NCBI GenBank assembly: GCA_030411725.1
Contig: MU839827.1
Coordinates: 4,161,027 to 4,225,026 of the forward strand
Source of the DNA: Echria macrotheca
Lineage: Eukaryota > Ascomycota > Sordariomycetes > Sordariales > Schizotheciaceae
Reading direction: 5' to 3'
Length of the DNA: 64,000 bases
The notes under the pieces are model-generated. The model was given only the letters and a program-made list of their open reading frames with translations, had not been told where the DNA came from and did no database searches. Numbering within the stretch: position 1 is the first letter of the stretch; the number at the start of each line of letters is the position of its first letter. This document shows, piece by piece, positions 33,999 to 46,005 of the stretch. The position numbers and the translations under genes are program-made.

Positions 33999-36900
33999 AT
34001 GTCCGCTGCAGGCCACCTCTCGAGGGCCCGCGCCGGGTCACATACCTCGGGCAAGATGTCCCGGGGACGAACAGGCCACATGGGCGACTTCGCCGTTGCG
34101 CCGTCGCCGAGTCCACCACTACCTGGCCGGTACTTTGAGCCATGCGCGGCCACGGCATCCATGCTTCTTTACGCGCAGGGCAACTCAGTCGTGTGCGCCC
34201 ACCATGATACCCTAACGATAGAACGGAGGTTTGCGCGCCATTCCGAGGAGGTACAGCTGCTGGCTGTCGATAATGTGAGCGATGTTGGCGCCGGGAGGTT
34301 AGTTGTGAGCTACGACGCCGGCCAGACGGCCATTGTGTGGGATCTCCTCACAGGAGACGAAGTGGCGCGGTTCGCGTCGTATGAGAACCTGACGTGTGCG
34401 TCGTGGATGCGAAACGGGAATGTCGCTTTTGGTGTGTTTTCCCGCTCCCCCTTTTTCTCGCCCACGGCCAGACTCTCTAATGCAGCCCAACAGGAAATAT
34501 CCAGGGCAATGTGATTCTGTTCGAGCCCACAACATCAGAGCACATCTCGGCAAGGACGATTGACCAGATCGCCATCACGGCCATCGCCCCGGGAGCAGAC
34601 TGCAGGACGTTTGCGATTGGGCAAGTTTTCCCAGTCAGGAGGTGTCACACTCAGATATCTGAGCTAACATGTTCCCCACAGTTACCAGAACGGGTCGCTC
34701 TTGATCGCGACCCTTCAGCCTAGGTTTACTATTTTGCACAACCTGACCACATCTAGAGGCCCGTCCCCCATTGTGACGTTGGCGTGGCACGCCTCGTCCT
34801 CCCGCCAGAAATCAGACATGCTGGCGGTGCAGACCAACGACGGAGATCTTCGGGTATGGAGCGTGTCCAAGGCGTATAACAGCGATGATCCTGCCAAGGT
34901 GGTGCGGCTGTTGAAGCGGACAGAGAACTATGTGCCGGGCCCAAATTGGATGGGCTGGTCCAAGAACGGTCGGATCATCCAATATTCAGAAGGGTAAGTG
35001 CGGTGTGAGCAGGGGGAAGGCCGTTGCGCATTGCTAACGCAAAAATCAGCGAGACCATCTCGTGGGATGTGAGGACGAAACACGTAACCTATGATACCAT
35101 TCCCACATCCGACAGCCTTCGGGGGCTGGCTGTGTATGGGCCGGGCGCCAGCCTCTTCACCCTTGGGCCGAATAACATGGTTCAGCAGTTTGACCTCAAC
35201 GCGCCAGCCATGATGGTCGCCGAGGCCCAGCATCGCGCCGGCCTACTCCCCCCTTCGCCGCCTATCTCGCTCGAGGCAGATGACAAAGGAGCACAGGCCA
35301 GCCAGTCGGAATCCGAAAGCTCTGTGCAAATATCGATCCACGCCGACATCATCTCGGAGGATGACGAACGGGGCATGTCTCCGCTCGCGCGCCTAGTGCA
35401 GGGCGATCACGGGTCCGACATTGATCGGTATCGGACAGCCAGCCCGGCTTCCAGCGCCCACTCTCAGTCGAGTGTTTCGATTTCGTCTTCCAGCTCTCAG
35501 ACGCCGGCCAACAGATACGCTGGCTCCTCCACCTCGCGCGGACTGACGGAAAATACCTACATCTCGACAGGTTCCTCGCTGAGATCCGGACACCCGGCGG
35601 GCCAGAGGGAATCATTTTCGACGGCGAGCTCGGTCTCGATGGGGAGTTCGCACTACCGCTCCAGACACAGGCCGTCAAGACTTCGACACGAGGTTCCGCG
35701 GAGTCCAGAAGCGGCGGCGGTTACGGATCTGTTCAAGTTCACCAAGAGCCGGCTCAACGATGTGCCCTACAAGACGCCATTCGCCAATGAAAGCGTGCGG
35801 CTGACGAATGATGATCTCCGACGCCAGATGCTGAGTACGATTTTTGGGTGGAATAAGGACGTCGACGAGCTGATCCGTGACGAAATGGCACGCCACCCCC
35901 TGGGCTCGACAAACCGAATCCTCCTCGCCAAGTGGCTAGGTGATATCAATACCGATATCATGGCCATGGGCTCGGAAAATATGACGTCCTCGGACTGGAT
36001 GCTTCTCGCTCTGAGCGGAATCGGCGGCCAGGCATCGCAACACGGGCTCGGACGGGCCTACGTACAAAGGCTCCTGGAGAACGGTGACGTCCATGCCGCC
36101 GCGACCATCATGATTGGCATGGGTGACCATAACGACGCCGTCGAGATCTACGTCTCCCACAAGAAGTTTATGGAAGCCTTGATTCTCACCTGTCTGTTTT
36201 TCCCGTCTGTCTGGGAACGACAGGTCGGCATTCTAAGGAAATGGGGAGAATGGGCGGTGCAGCATGGCCAGCAACAGCTCGCGATTCGGTGCTTTGCGTG
36301 CACCGGGCGTGAATCATCAGAGCCTTGGTCGTCGCCATCTGCGAATCAGATCAACTTCCCAAGCATAGGCCAGACGGTTTCTGAGCTCGCCAGCCCTCCC
36401 ATGTCGCCGCCTGCTCTTACTCACGGACCGCAGAGAAGCGTAGCAAAGGCCTCAGCCCTGAAGCTCATTACATCTTTTGACAAGCCTGCCAACAAGCTCC
36501 TTGCTCAGGTCGACGATGGGATGACACCGCTCGCCGCAGCAGCCACGCCGTTGCTTGATTCAGCCGCTGGGAGTGCTGACCCTGCTACAGCCGTGATCCG
36601 TGGCGGGCGAAGCCAGTTCGCATCTCCCATGTCTGCCCGTCCCGGCGCCCAGCCATTTGGTCGCAATCGACTCCCTTCGATTGGCGAGGCACCTGATCTC
36701 GGCCACCGCGAACTGTTGACGGCGGTCACTAGGCCTCCCGGGGACCCGTATGCGAATATCAATATCAACCCTATCATCACCGACCAGAGCCTGGGAAGCG
36801 GCCGCAGTCTGGATCTCCTGCGACCGCAAACGTCGAGTCCGAGACTTGTCAAGGATGCACCGCAGCCACCTCCATCACCGTCGCCCGCTGCGGCGTTGGC

Positions 36901-39031
36901 GCTGATGGAAGGGCCAGGACAGAGGAATGGATCGCGTGCGCGGAAGCCTGACGGGCTGGAGCTGTCGGTCCCTGCTGGTGGAGATGGTGTTGGCGGTGAT
37001 ATCACGTCCCCTGAGCCTTCGGCAACATCGTCGACTCGCTACCACTGGCCTCGGCGACGAGGACCGGCTTCGGTCACCAGCTCGGTCACGTCGGCTTCCG
37101 CAGCCTCCAGCGTTGCCGGCAGGAGTCACCGTGGTCGTAGACGCGAGGAACAGAATCATGGGAAGAGTTTGGATGACTACCTGACAGGTGTCAATGCTAC
37201 CAAGGCAGGCAAGCGTCATGCCTCCAGCCGCGACGGCCATCACCGGGGGCGAGATTCTAGCCACGGCACTACGGAGCGCGGTCGCGGTGACTCGCGAGGT
37301 TACACTCCCAAGGGCGGCAAGCGGTCGCCCAAGTCACCGGTTCCCATGTCTCCGGAGGATCTAATCAACCTGGCTACGCCCAAGGAGGATATCGGCTTCG
37401 AGGAGAAACAGGGCGAGGATGGACAACCGAGCACTGTGAGAAAGACGACGTCGACTCGGGACGCTTTTGCGAAGCCCCGCAGCCGGAACGCCAGCCGGAG
37501 TGGACGGGGAACCAGCAGAGATGGACGCCGTGGACAAAGTACCGAGAGGCACATCCCTCCGCCGCTCGATCTCCGCGGCCGCTCGGCGACTCGCGAGAAA
37601 GCCAGCAACCGGTCGCCATCTTCGCCGCAGCCCATGGCTGCCGAGCCGGATTACGCGTCGTCTGGTGAGGAGGATTATAAGCTTGCGCTGGAGGCCCAGG
37701 AGAGATTCCGCCAGAAGCAAATTCGGAGCACGAGCAGAGGTGGCAAGGATGGATTGGCATCCCCTTCGATTGCGAGATCCAACTCGGGATGGGGTAGCCG
37801 CCAGAAGCGGGTGCCGACTCCCCTGTCGACACCGGGACCGGCTTCGAATCTGTCGGCCCTTGAGACCAAGGATGAGAGGCAACTGAAGAAGGCTGCTGCT
37901 GCCCGCGAACTCGAGGAGCGGCGTAGGTCGCTCGCCCTGCGAGCCCACGGCGAGGTATCTCCCGGTCACAGCGCAACGCCTGGCCCGCTGATGGAGCTGC
38001 CAAGCACGACCTACGTGCCGATGAGAAGGGAGGATCTGCCATCCCGCAGTGCGACTGCGGACCCTACACAGCAGCGTGAGAGAAGTTTGTATGCTGGTCG
38101 TGATGGTCTGCGAATGGGCCTTCCGGCGACACCCAAGGCGATGCGTCTGGTGGTGGATTCCGATTCAAGTAAGCACGGCGTGCCCGTTCCGGCGGTCCCT
38201 TCGGCCTACGCCCAGCAGAACTCTCCTCCGGGTACCCAGTCGAACCGCTCGTCGCCGAGAAAGTCCGGTCCGGAGGCGGAATCTGCGGAGGCGCCTATCC
38301 TGCTCCTTCCGTCCACCGTGTACACACCGCCTCCGTCCCGCCAGGCTGTGGGCGCGGGTATCGCGAGGTCCATGTCGGCTCCGCCCCGCGATCTGGTCAT
38401 GCCTAGCGGACCTAACAGCGCAAGGCACACGTTCAACAAGCCGAGTCTCTCCATCTCGACAGGCCGACGCCCGTCCCACGATGGGCAGATGCCGCCGCCT
38501 CCTCCTCCGCCCCCGGCGCCCCCTGTTCTAAAGGAGCTCCAGCATCTCGCGATGCCGCCTCCGCCTCCGCCGGCTCCTCTGCCTCACGCCGCGGCCGGCC
38601 CCAAGCCGGTCGTCTACGGCGGCAGCACGGGCATGATCGAGATCGTCATGGACGATGACCAGCCTCAACCAGCTCCGGCTCCTACTGTCACTCCGGTGAG
38701 CGAGAACACGGTTCCCGTGATTGCGCCGCCAGTGCCAACGTCGTCCCGCGCTAGCCACCACCGCGGCCGCAGCAGCGTCGACAATAGCATCGGCGCCCGC
38801 TTCACCCGTGCCACGGAACGTATGCGGTCAGCCAGCCGAAGCCGCACGGCGCGGGATCCTACCTCGCGCATCAAGTCGCCCGATATTGCGCCGTATGAGA
38901 GTATCCCGCCTCCTCCGCCGCCGCCGGCCATGAGTTATCAGATGCGGGCCGAGATGGCCAAGTCGCCGGGCCCGGCTGTCTACAACCGCGACGACTTCCG
39001 CACCGGACTGCACCGAAGCGAGATGATTTGA
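33999..39031 (+). CDS. Large WD40-repeat scaffold-type protein with alpha-helical middle and proline-rich tail
   Basis: Exons are 33999..34431, 34494..34620, 34682..34993 and 35050..39031, giving 1617 residues. The start sits in GCCACCATG. Residues about 40-350 read as WD40 blades (VVSYDAGQTAIVWDLLTGDE; LAVQTNDGDLRVWSVSKAYN; ETISWDVRTKHV). A Ser-rich linker follows. Then comes a helical segment at about 540-715 (RLLENGDVHAAATIMIGMGD; AVEIYVSHKKFMEALILTCL), like the TPR/solenoid parts of WD40 proteins such as Gemin5 or coat subunits. The last 900 residues are low in complexity, with SR-type runs, polyproline at about 1435-1475 and near the C-terminus, and a conserved-looking RATERMRSASRSRTARD block. 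Intron 2 starts with GC. I believe homologues occur across Pezizomycotina with vague Gemin5-like names. The function is not established from sequence. Confidence 0.85.
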
Positions 39032-42000
39032 TTCTTGGATTCCAGTTATCGTTTGGATTCTTGACCACACACAAACACTTTGCATGGCGATTGGCGTTTT
39101 CTTCGTAACATACATATATATATCTTTGGTTCGCTTCATACCCACACACTGCAAGTATGGAAACTTAAAGGAGGCTTTTTTGGATATGGTGGGAACGGAG
39201 AGAAACGAGTTTCGATTCGACATGACCAGCATTACATATATATATATATATATCCATGACCCCGGTTCGTCATTCCCCGTTGGACAAAGGAGAGCGGGGA
39301 TGTTTTGGGGCAAAAATATATCACACGAGAGGAGCGATTTTGTTTTTCAGCAGAGTTGGCTTTTTTGGATTGGATACCTCGGTGTGTGTGTGTGTGTTGG
39401 AGGGAGGGAGGGAGCTAAGGGAGGCGGAACTTTTTTGTATACTTTTCTCTTGCTATCCTTGGGGGCATTTGTCTGTTCAACTGTCAACAACCCTTGCTTT
39501 TTTGTGTGTGGTTTTTACTGGCCGTGGAAGATGAGCATGATGAAAAAAACGAGTTTCTCTTTTCCCTTTCTCTTCCTGTGTGTGGTCTTTGTTTCCCGTG
39601 ATACTACAGCAGGGTTTTGGTTTTTTTTTTCGGTTTTTTTCTTCTGATGACTTATGACTATTGGGCAGTGGTTAGTGGTGGTGGTGATGAGGAGGGAGGG
39701 AGGGAGGGACAGTGTGAGGAAACAAAAAATGAAAAGAGAAACAAAGAGAAGCAGCAGAGGAGGACGGAGGAGGGATGGATTGGATTGGCGGGATTGCCAA
39801 GAAAAAAAGTCAGATTGGAGAGATTGAGAGATTGAGAGAGAATCGTGATACAATCCTGCCTCGCGGCATGTTGTCTTTGTTTTGGAAGAAGAAGGAGAAG
39901 GAAGGGTGGTTCACTTTTTTTTTTTTTATGCGCGCGGGGATTTGGTTTGGTTAGCTAGGCTTAGGTCTGGTAATGGTAGATGATGCAGCGGCAGTTCAAT
40001 TGAGAAGGGCTTTCGCGATGTTTGATTGATAGTTGATATTCGGTGTACTTGTTCAACAAAACCTGACGGGTTTGATATACCTACCTGTATGTAGAAAACT
40101 GAGAAACACCCAAGGCAAGGTAGGGCAGGGCAGGGCAACAATACCCCCCTTAGGGTACTGAGCACCGAGGTTGCCAGGGATGTTTACATATACCATAAAG
40201 ACCTTATTCTCCTTTGTTTACTCTCCAAGCGTGAAGCTATCACGATTAAGTTTCAAGTATTCAAATACTTAAACATGTAGCGATCCAGGCACCCAGATGG
40301 GCACCCTGACGGGTAAGCAGTCGCCGGTGCTGCCGGTGTTGCTGGTGCGCGCAAGACTGACATCACCACTTCAGATTTCTTTGTTTACTTGCTTGCAGAC
40401 AACTGAATCAAAACGGATGAGGCCATTCAGAGCCAACCAACCCGGGGTAACAGAATAGGACTTGGGCCAGCTCGAGCTGGGTCAGTTCTTACCTCAACAA
40501 GCTCCACACAAAAAGATTCCCTGCAGAGAGCTTAGTTTCCCACAGAACATACCTAGCTAGGTAGGTAGATCTAGATCAGAAAGGAGGAAGCTGCACCTGG
40601 CCTGGCACTGAATTAACTGGCACCTTGAATCATGCAACCCCCTTGGACTGGGTCGTCTTTCACAATAGGTAGGTAGGTACCTCGCTCTATGGCTGGGTAT
40701 CGTTGGGTTTAGAACTAGGGAGGTAGCATATTTGTTGCCTTGCTCGGATCGAACGGAAGTACACATAATCGCACAGATGTTGGTTTTTTCTAACTAGCAG
40801 CCACTCGGAAACGGTGTCACTGGTTCCATCTTGACCATCTAGAAAGTCCTGGACTAGATAGTGCTAGAAAGGACGTTCGTGCGTGCGTGGCCACCACGCC
40901 TGTATTCGAATCCTAGACTACCGTAGCCCAGCCCGCGCCGCTCTCATCACAGTCTCGTTTCTTTTTTTTCTTTTTCCCTCTCACACCTGTAGAAGACGTT
41001 TTGGTTTGTTTGGCTGGTTCTAGACTTAGGTAGTGTAGCTGGCATGGCGGGATGTCAGCACGTCAGCATGTTAGTATCACCTTCCCGGCAGGGTGCGAGC
41101 CACCTACATGCTACGTACTTGAACTTGCCTCCGTAACTCCCCTGGATATCGGGAGGACGGAACACGCGCATCTGGGATAAAAGATGGATAATAAATACCA
41201 CGGCGTGCGTTTCAGTTCGTTTGTCTGTCCTTGAATTGTTTCCAGCCCTCGAAATGTTGTATATGCCGCCGGTGCGCGACCCCCACGGCCCGGTCATCGG
41301 TATCCAGTCGATCCATATCGTATATATATATATACTACAAGATGGCGTGCCGAGAAGAAAAAATAACGAACATTACCCTGGGATCCCGGGGAAATATTCC
41401 AGCCTCTTTCGCCGTCAGGGCACAGGTCCAGCTTACTAGTCAAGCTGGCTGACTAGGACCTATACTAGCACATCGGGGTCGGTCACAAGAAAAAGGCCAC
41501 ACATCCTTTCTCCGACAATAACATCCAAGCAGTAAGTCAACTAACTTTAGATCGATCGGGATATAGATTCGCAAGAGAAAGAAAGAGAGAGGGAGAGGGC
41601 ATTGACAATTCAAAACACAACGGGGTATCTTGCTTGCTCTCTACTCTACTCTAAAATCCGTATTCTTCTACTCCCATCCATCTTGTTGTCCTGTATCCGT
41701 ACATCGATTCCGATTCCCCTTCGCTGTGGCGTGGTAATATATCACCATCGAGCCAAGTCTTATGATAATCCCACTACACTTCAGCAGAAACAGAAACAAA
41801 AATAAAAACTGACACGCTATTGATGCCAACGACGCCAACCATGCTTGTTATGTTTTCACCCCCCTAAACCAATCATCCAGAGAGAAAAAGAACTACCCCT
41901 TCATCTCGTAAAACAGCACCGTCGCCGCATTAATCCTCTCCATCCTTGAAGAAGACGACGAAGACGAACAAGACCCACTGGAACTAGACGTGTCCGACGA

Positions 42001-42033
42001 CAAAGAAGCCACAGCCAGCCGCAGGTGACGTTC
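39032..42033. other. Intergenic 3 kb between two 3' ends, simple repeats only
   Basis: This region lies between the tail of the WD40 gene and the tail of the anion transporter. No credible coding frame is seen. It contains (TA)n tracts at about 39112-39122, 39235-39252 and 41320-41332, a (GT)n run near 39385, GGGAGGGAGGGA near 39400 and 39700, and TAGGTAGG tetranucleotide runs at about 40556 and 40670 with an adjacent AGATCTAGATC palindrome. No RNA gene was found. Confidence 0.4.
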
Positions 42034-43922
42034 CTATTCATCATCCTTGGGCCAGAGTCTATATAATTTTGTCAGTCAGTAACATATATATCTTGCAACC
42101 GAGAAAAAAAAAAAAAAAACTTACAGCTCCCTCCGCCACAAACAGCGGAGCATGTAGAAAAACACAAACACCCAAACAACAATTATACACGCCGCTAGCA
42201 CACAGCCAAAGATCCGGAGACCAGGCGACTCAAACGCCGAGCCGAGGGCTTCCGTCGCGGTGACCTAAAATCGCTCACAACATCAGTTCAGTCCCTAGGT
42301 ACCAATCTCGAACTCACTCCACGAGACAAAAAAAAAAAAAAAACATACCAAAGCCGTATTCGGAAACACAAACGAAAACCACGTCATCTGAAAGGGCATC
42401 TTGCCCTTATGATCCGGCCGTAGATACTTCCACAGCGACCCGACGCTCACCAAAAAGAACCAGATACTCAGCCCCCACAGCCACAGCCCCGCCATGTACG
42501 CCATCAACCTCAGAATAAACCGCGCGTGCTCGGTGCCCATCAGGTCGGCGGGGAATATCACATCCGACAGGCTCCCGAGCTGGACGAGCCCGGCCGCGGT
42601 GAAGCCCGCCGGCCCGATCGAGATGAACACGCCCGGCCGCTGGGCGTCGCGCGGCAGCTTCTGCGTCATCAAACGATACAGAAAGGCCGCGCAGACCATG
42701 AAACTGATCAGGAAACCGGTGCCCTGGACCGTCACCGAGGCTACGGCTACGGCGACGGTGTTGAGCAAGTCGAGGCGCGAGGACTGGGAGGCGGCGGATA
42801 TTAGATTTGCGCCGAAGGGGGCTGTTAGCAGCAGGGGGTAGGCGGGGAAGACCCAGACCGGCGTCATGGTGTGGATCGGGAAGACTCTTGTTTTTTGTTG
42901 TTGTTAGTGGTGGGGGGAACAGGGAAAGGGGAAGCAAGGCAAAAAACGTACTGGGTTGACCACAGGGTTAGATATAATCCCGCGCTGACGACGACGCTGA
43001 GGCCGAGGTAGATCCAGAACATGGCTTCCATGGGTTCGACGGGCCAGCCGCTGGTGTGGGAGACGCCGTATTGGCAGGTTGTTATGAGGATGGTTGCGAT
43101 TCTGGACCGTGTTAGTTGGCTCTTTTTGCTGCCTTGGTGACGGCGATACACGTACGAGACGAGCTGTGGAAACCAGTTAGCAGCATGCCCCCAGTAAAAA
43201 ACAGGGAAACGAACTTACAAAGGCAGATATAAACAACGACTCCATCTGGTCGGTAAACGAATTCACAAAACTCCCAGGCCGCAGCCGGAACCGGATGCTA
43301 ATCAGGACGGTGTTAAGTATGAACAGGCACAAGTTCAAAAAGTAAAAGGCGAGGCCGATGCCGTTTAGCCAGGCAGGATTATACGGTACTGTATATCTGT
43401 TAGCAAGAAAAGCTGGTAGGAGAGGTTCAACAACTAACAGGTATGCAACACATTGGCAATGCCACCCGTAGCCATGGTCATGGTAAACCACGTCCACCGG
43501 AACTCGGCGATGCGGTCGCCAATGCTGGTCTTGCCAGTCTTCAGCTTCTGCGACCTCTGTAGCACATCGTCCAGACTGCGCGGGCTTGAATTGCCGGTCC
43601 CAGTCCCTCCGGCGGCTTCCAGCTCGAACTCCGGATCCCTCCCCGGACCCCGGCCGAGGTGGGGAGCCGATGCGGACCCGTGCGGTTGCCATGGCACAGG
43701 TTTTGGCCGAGGCGGATGGGAGTGTGGCAGCGCGTGTAGTGGCGGCATGTGATTATTGTTTTCATCTGGCGATTCGTATCCGCCGGCGGCCGTGGTGGTG
43801 GTGGTGGTAGAGGAGTAGGCGGAAACGGAAGCGGGGCCGTGGCCGTGGCCGGGGCCGCCCGGGATGGACCGCCTGCCGGGTGGCGCGGCGGCGGCTACTC
43901 GGGGCCGGCGGTCTGCTGCCAT
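42034..43922 (-). CDS. Anion/organic-acid transporter of the SLAC1/TDT (Mae1/SSU1) family
   Basis: Seven exons are inferred: complement(43439..43922), (43219..43388), (43156..43163), (42952..43101), (42349..42886), (42125..42264) and (42034..42058), giving 504 residues. The first 135 residues form an Ala/Pro/His-rich cytosolic extension. The FRWTWFTMTMATGGIANVLH segment then opens the membrane domain. About ten helices follow, with the family landmarks MTPVWVFPAYPLLLTAPFGA and VFISIGPAGFTAAGLVQLG. The last helix ends YMLRCLWRRELLWPKDDE. The third exon is only 8 nt. It is needed to keep the frame and restores ...ISAF-LVS-IATIL. Family members export sulfite or carry malate and other dicarboxylates, nitrate or chloride across the plasma membrane. 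The substrate cannot be assigned here. Confidence 0.85.
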
Positions 43923-46005
43923 CTGACCAGCAGGCGACTCACGCTCAGGACCAGGATGACTGACGTTGGCTCCTCGCCGTGCAGGGTGAGCATGTCGGTC
44001 AGCGAGGACACATCGACGACGACGCGCAGGAAGATGACGAGGTCCAGCAGCGTGGATGCGATATCCGTCATGGCCATTTTGGAAGTGGTGGGGGGGGGGA
44101 TTGCTTTTGTCTTTAAATACCCCGTCTATCCAAGGATAGTCACCAGTGGGCTACCTAAACGTCAGAGACCGATTCGATCGGGTCGCGTGGATATGTGGGT
44201 GTGGGACCACTTCTGTGACGAAGACCCTAGAAGCAGATACCGCTGTTCTTCTCAGTGCATCGCCGTCAAAAAAAGCGAGCAACCAGTGGCCGGCACCGGG
44301 CGGATGGCCCAGACGGCGGTTCCTGTGGGTGGGAGCGGGGACAAAATCGGTAAATCGGCAACACAAGAACGACCTGTGCGTCTCGTGAGTGATTTGCGAT
44401 TTTTGGCTGCCGATTCCGCGATCAATGGGCTGAGTGGAAAGTAGCTGCAAGAACTCGCATGAGAAGTGTAGCAAATTGCTGTGGAAGGGGAAATTCGTCA
44501 GAATAAAGTTTACAGCCCGTAGTGATGGTCCATGCCTTGCCCCTGTGTTTTAAGAAACGAAACATTTGGGCCGGTTCACTAGCTCAATAGTTCTTCTAGA
44601 GCAGAGCCAACTGGCAAACAATTAACTGCAAGGAAATCACGAAGAGCATCGTTGGCAGTCTCGACATCCAAAGATCGTCACCTCCCAAGCGCCGAATCTC
44701 CACATCTAGCAAGTCCAGACAACACAGCACCACCGCCGCCACATGGCATGCGTCACCGCCGTCTCGCCAGTTCTCGGGACATTCAGGACTGCTGTTTTTC
44801 GATCCCGCGATTCGAGAATGGGGTACATATCAGAAAAGAAAAAAAGTTCTGTAGTACCAGCTGATGCTCCTTTTTCGATCTTAGTATGTATGCGATGCAG
44901 GGTCGACGGATGCCGCAGCGAGCGGTAGGTCCCTACCTGCACGTCAATAAACTCCAAAAGAAAAAAAAAAGAATGTCAACGGGGTATGTCGTCATAGCAG
45001 ATACTGAGACACACACACGAGCTATCTTCCCCCACCACCACCGCCAGAGTCTGATCCACCCATCCATACCTCCCATATGTATAACCTCTGGCCCATCTTG
45101 CTGTTGTTCAGTGACCCCCGGATCCCAATCATTCCCTCTTTATCCTCAACTCGTCAATTGTCCCGCCAGACCCAGCCCTTCTTTCTCTAGAACACAACCA
45201 ATTGCAGAGACCGATACCCCCACCGCCGCCCCGTCCCGGCCGTGGTAACCAAGCCCGCGATATCTCCCGGACATGGTCAAACAAAGCCACATGCCGGAGC
45301 CGACTTCCCCGGTTACACATACACAACCACAGCCGAAAAAAAAGTCCCGCCTACTCGGTCCCGTGGAACGTTACCACATTCTCAGCCTCTTCGATATCTG
45401 TTTCCCAAGACGGGAATTGTTACCGCGCTGTTGTACCACACACACAATTACTCAAAAACACACACATAGGATCTCGATCGACCACCAAAACACAAACAAA
45501 ACGCGTGAGCTCTATTCTCTTCTAAACTTTTTTTCACAGTCTCACCGATACACCATGCAACCACGCCATGCGAAATGGTATAGAATGCATCTCTACGTTA
45601 TATATGCGCACCTTCCCCCGTGTATACGTACGCAGATACCGAACACAAGAATTCTGCCCCCGGAGAGTCTGGTCTCGGACTACACAACCAAACCAGAGCA
45701 AGAATCCTCCAGAGAGAAAACCCACAAGCAGCTAAAGCAGTCGAGACTTGTATGGCCACGGCCGAACGAGAGTGGAATCTCACAGCCAAACTTCGCCTCA
45801 TAACGACGGCCACCGACGAGTTCGCACCAGGCCAGCATAAAACGTGCAAACCCAAACGCCAGAATCGGTGCTTCTGCGAACCCAAGGAAATTTCCGCGCA
45901 GCCGCCAATGCAAATGTCTTTTCTGATGTTTAGCCGACCCCCGGTAAACGACAAACGCCAAAGTCATGGTCCGATAGATGCTTCCTGCGCGTCCCAGTGT
46001 CCGCG
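43923..46005. promoter_or_regulatory. Intergenic 2 kb between transporter start and PRS1 end
   Basis: The first several hundred bases should be the promoter and leader of the minus-strand transporter (G-rich run TGGGGGGGGG near 44090). No coding frame is supported in the rest. A/C-rich stretches with ACACACACAC lie near 45010 and 45440. The 3' UTR of PRS1 lies at the right end. Confidence 0.4.

Noticed and set aside
43895..44077. Hydrophobic 60-codon frame as an upstream exon of the anion transporter
   Set aside because: Joining it in frame to the ATG at 43922 would need an intron of only 20 nt. Unspliced, it is in a different frame.
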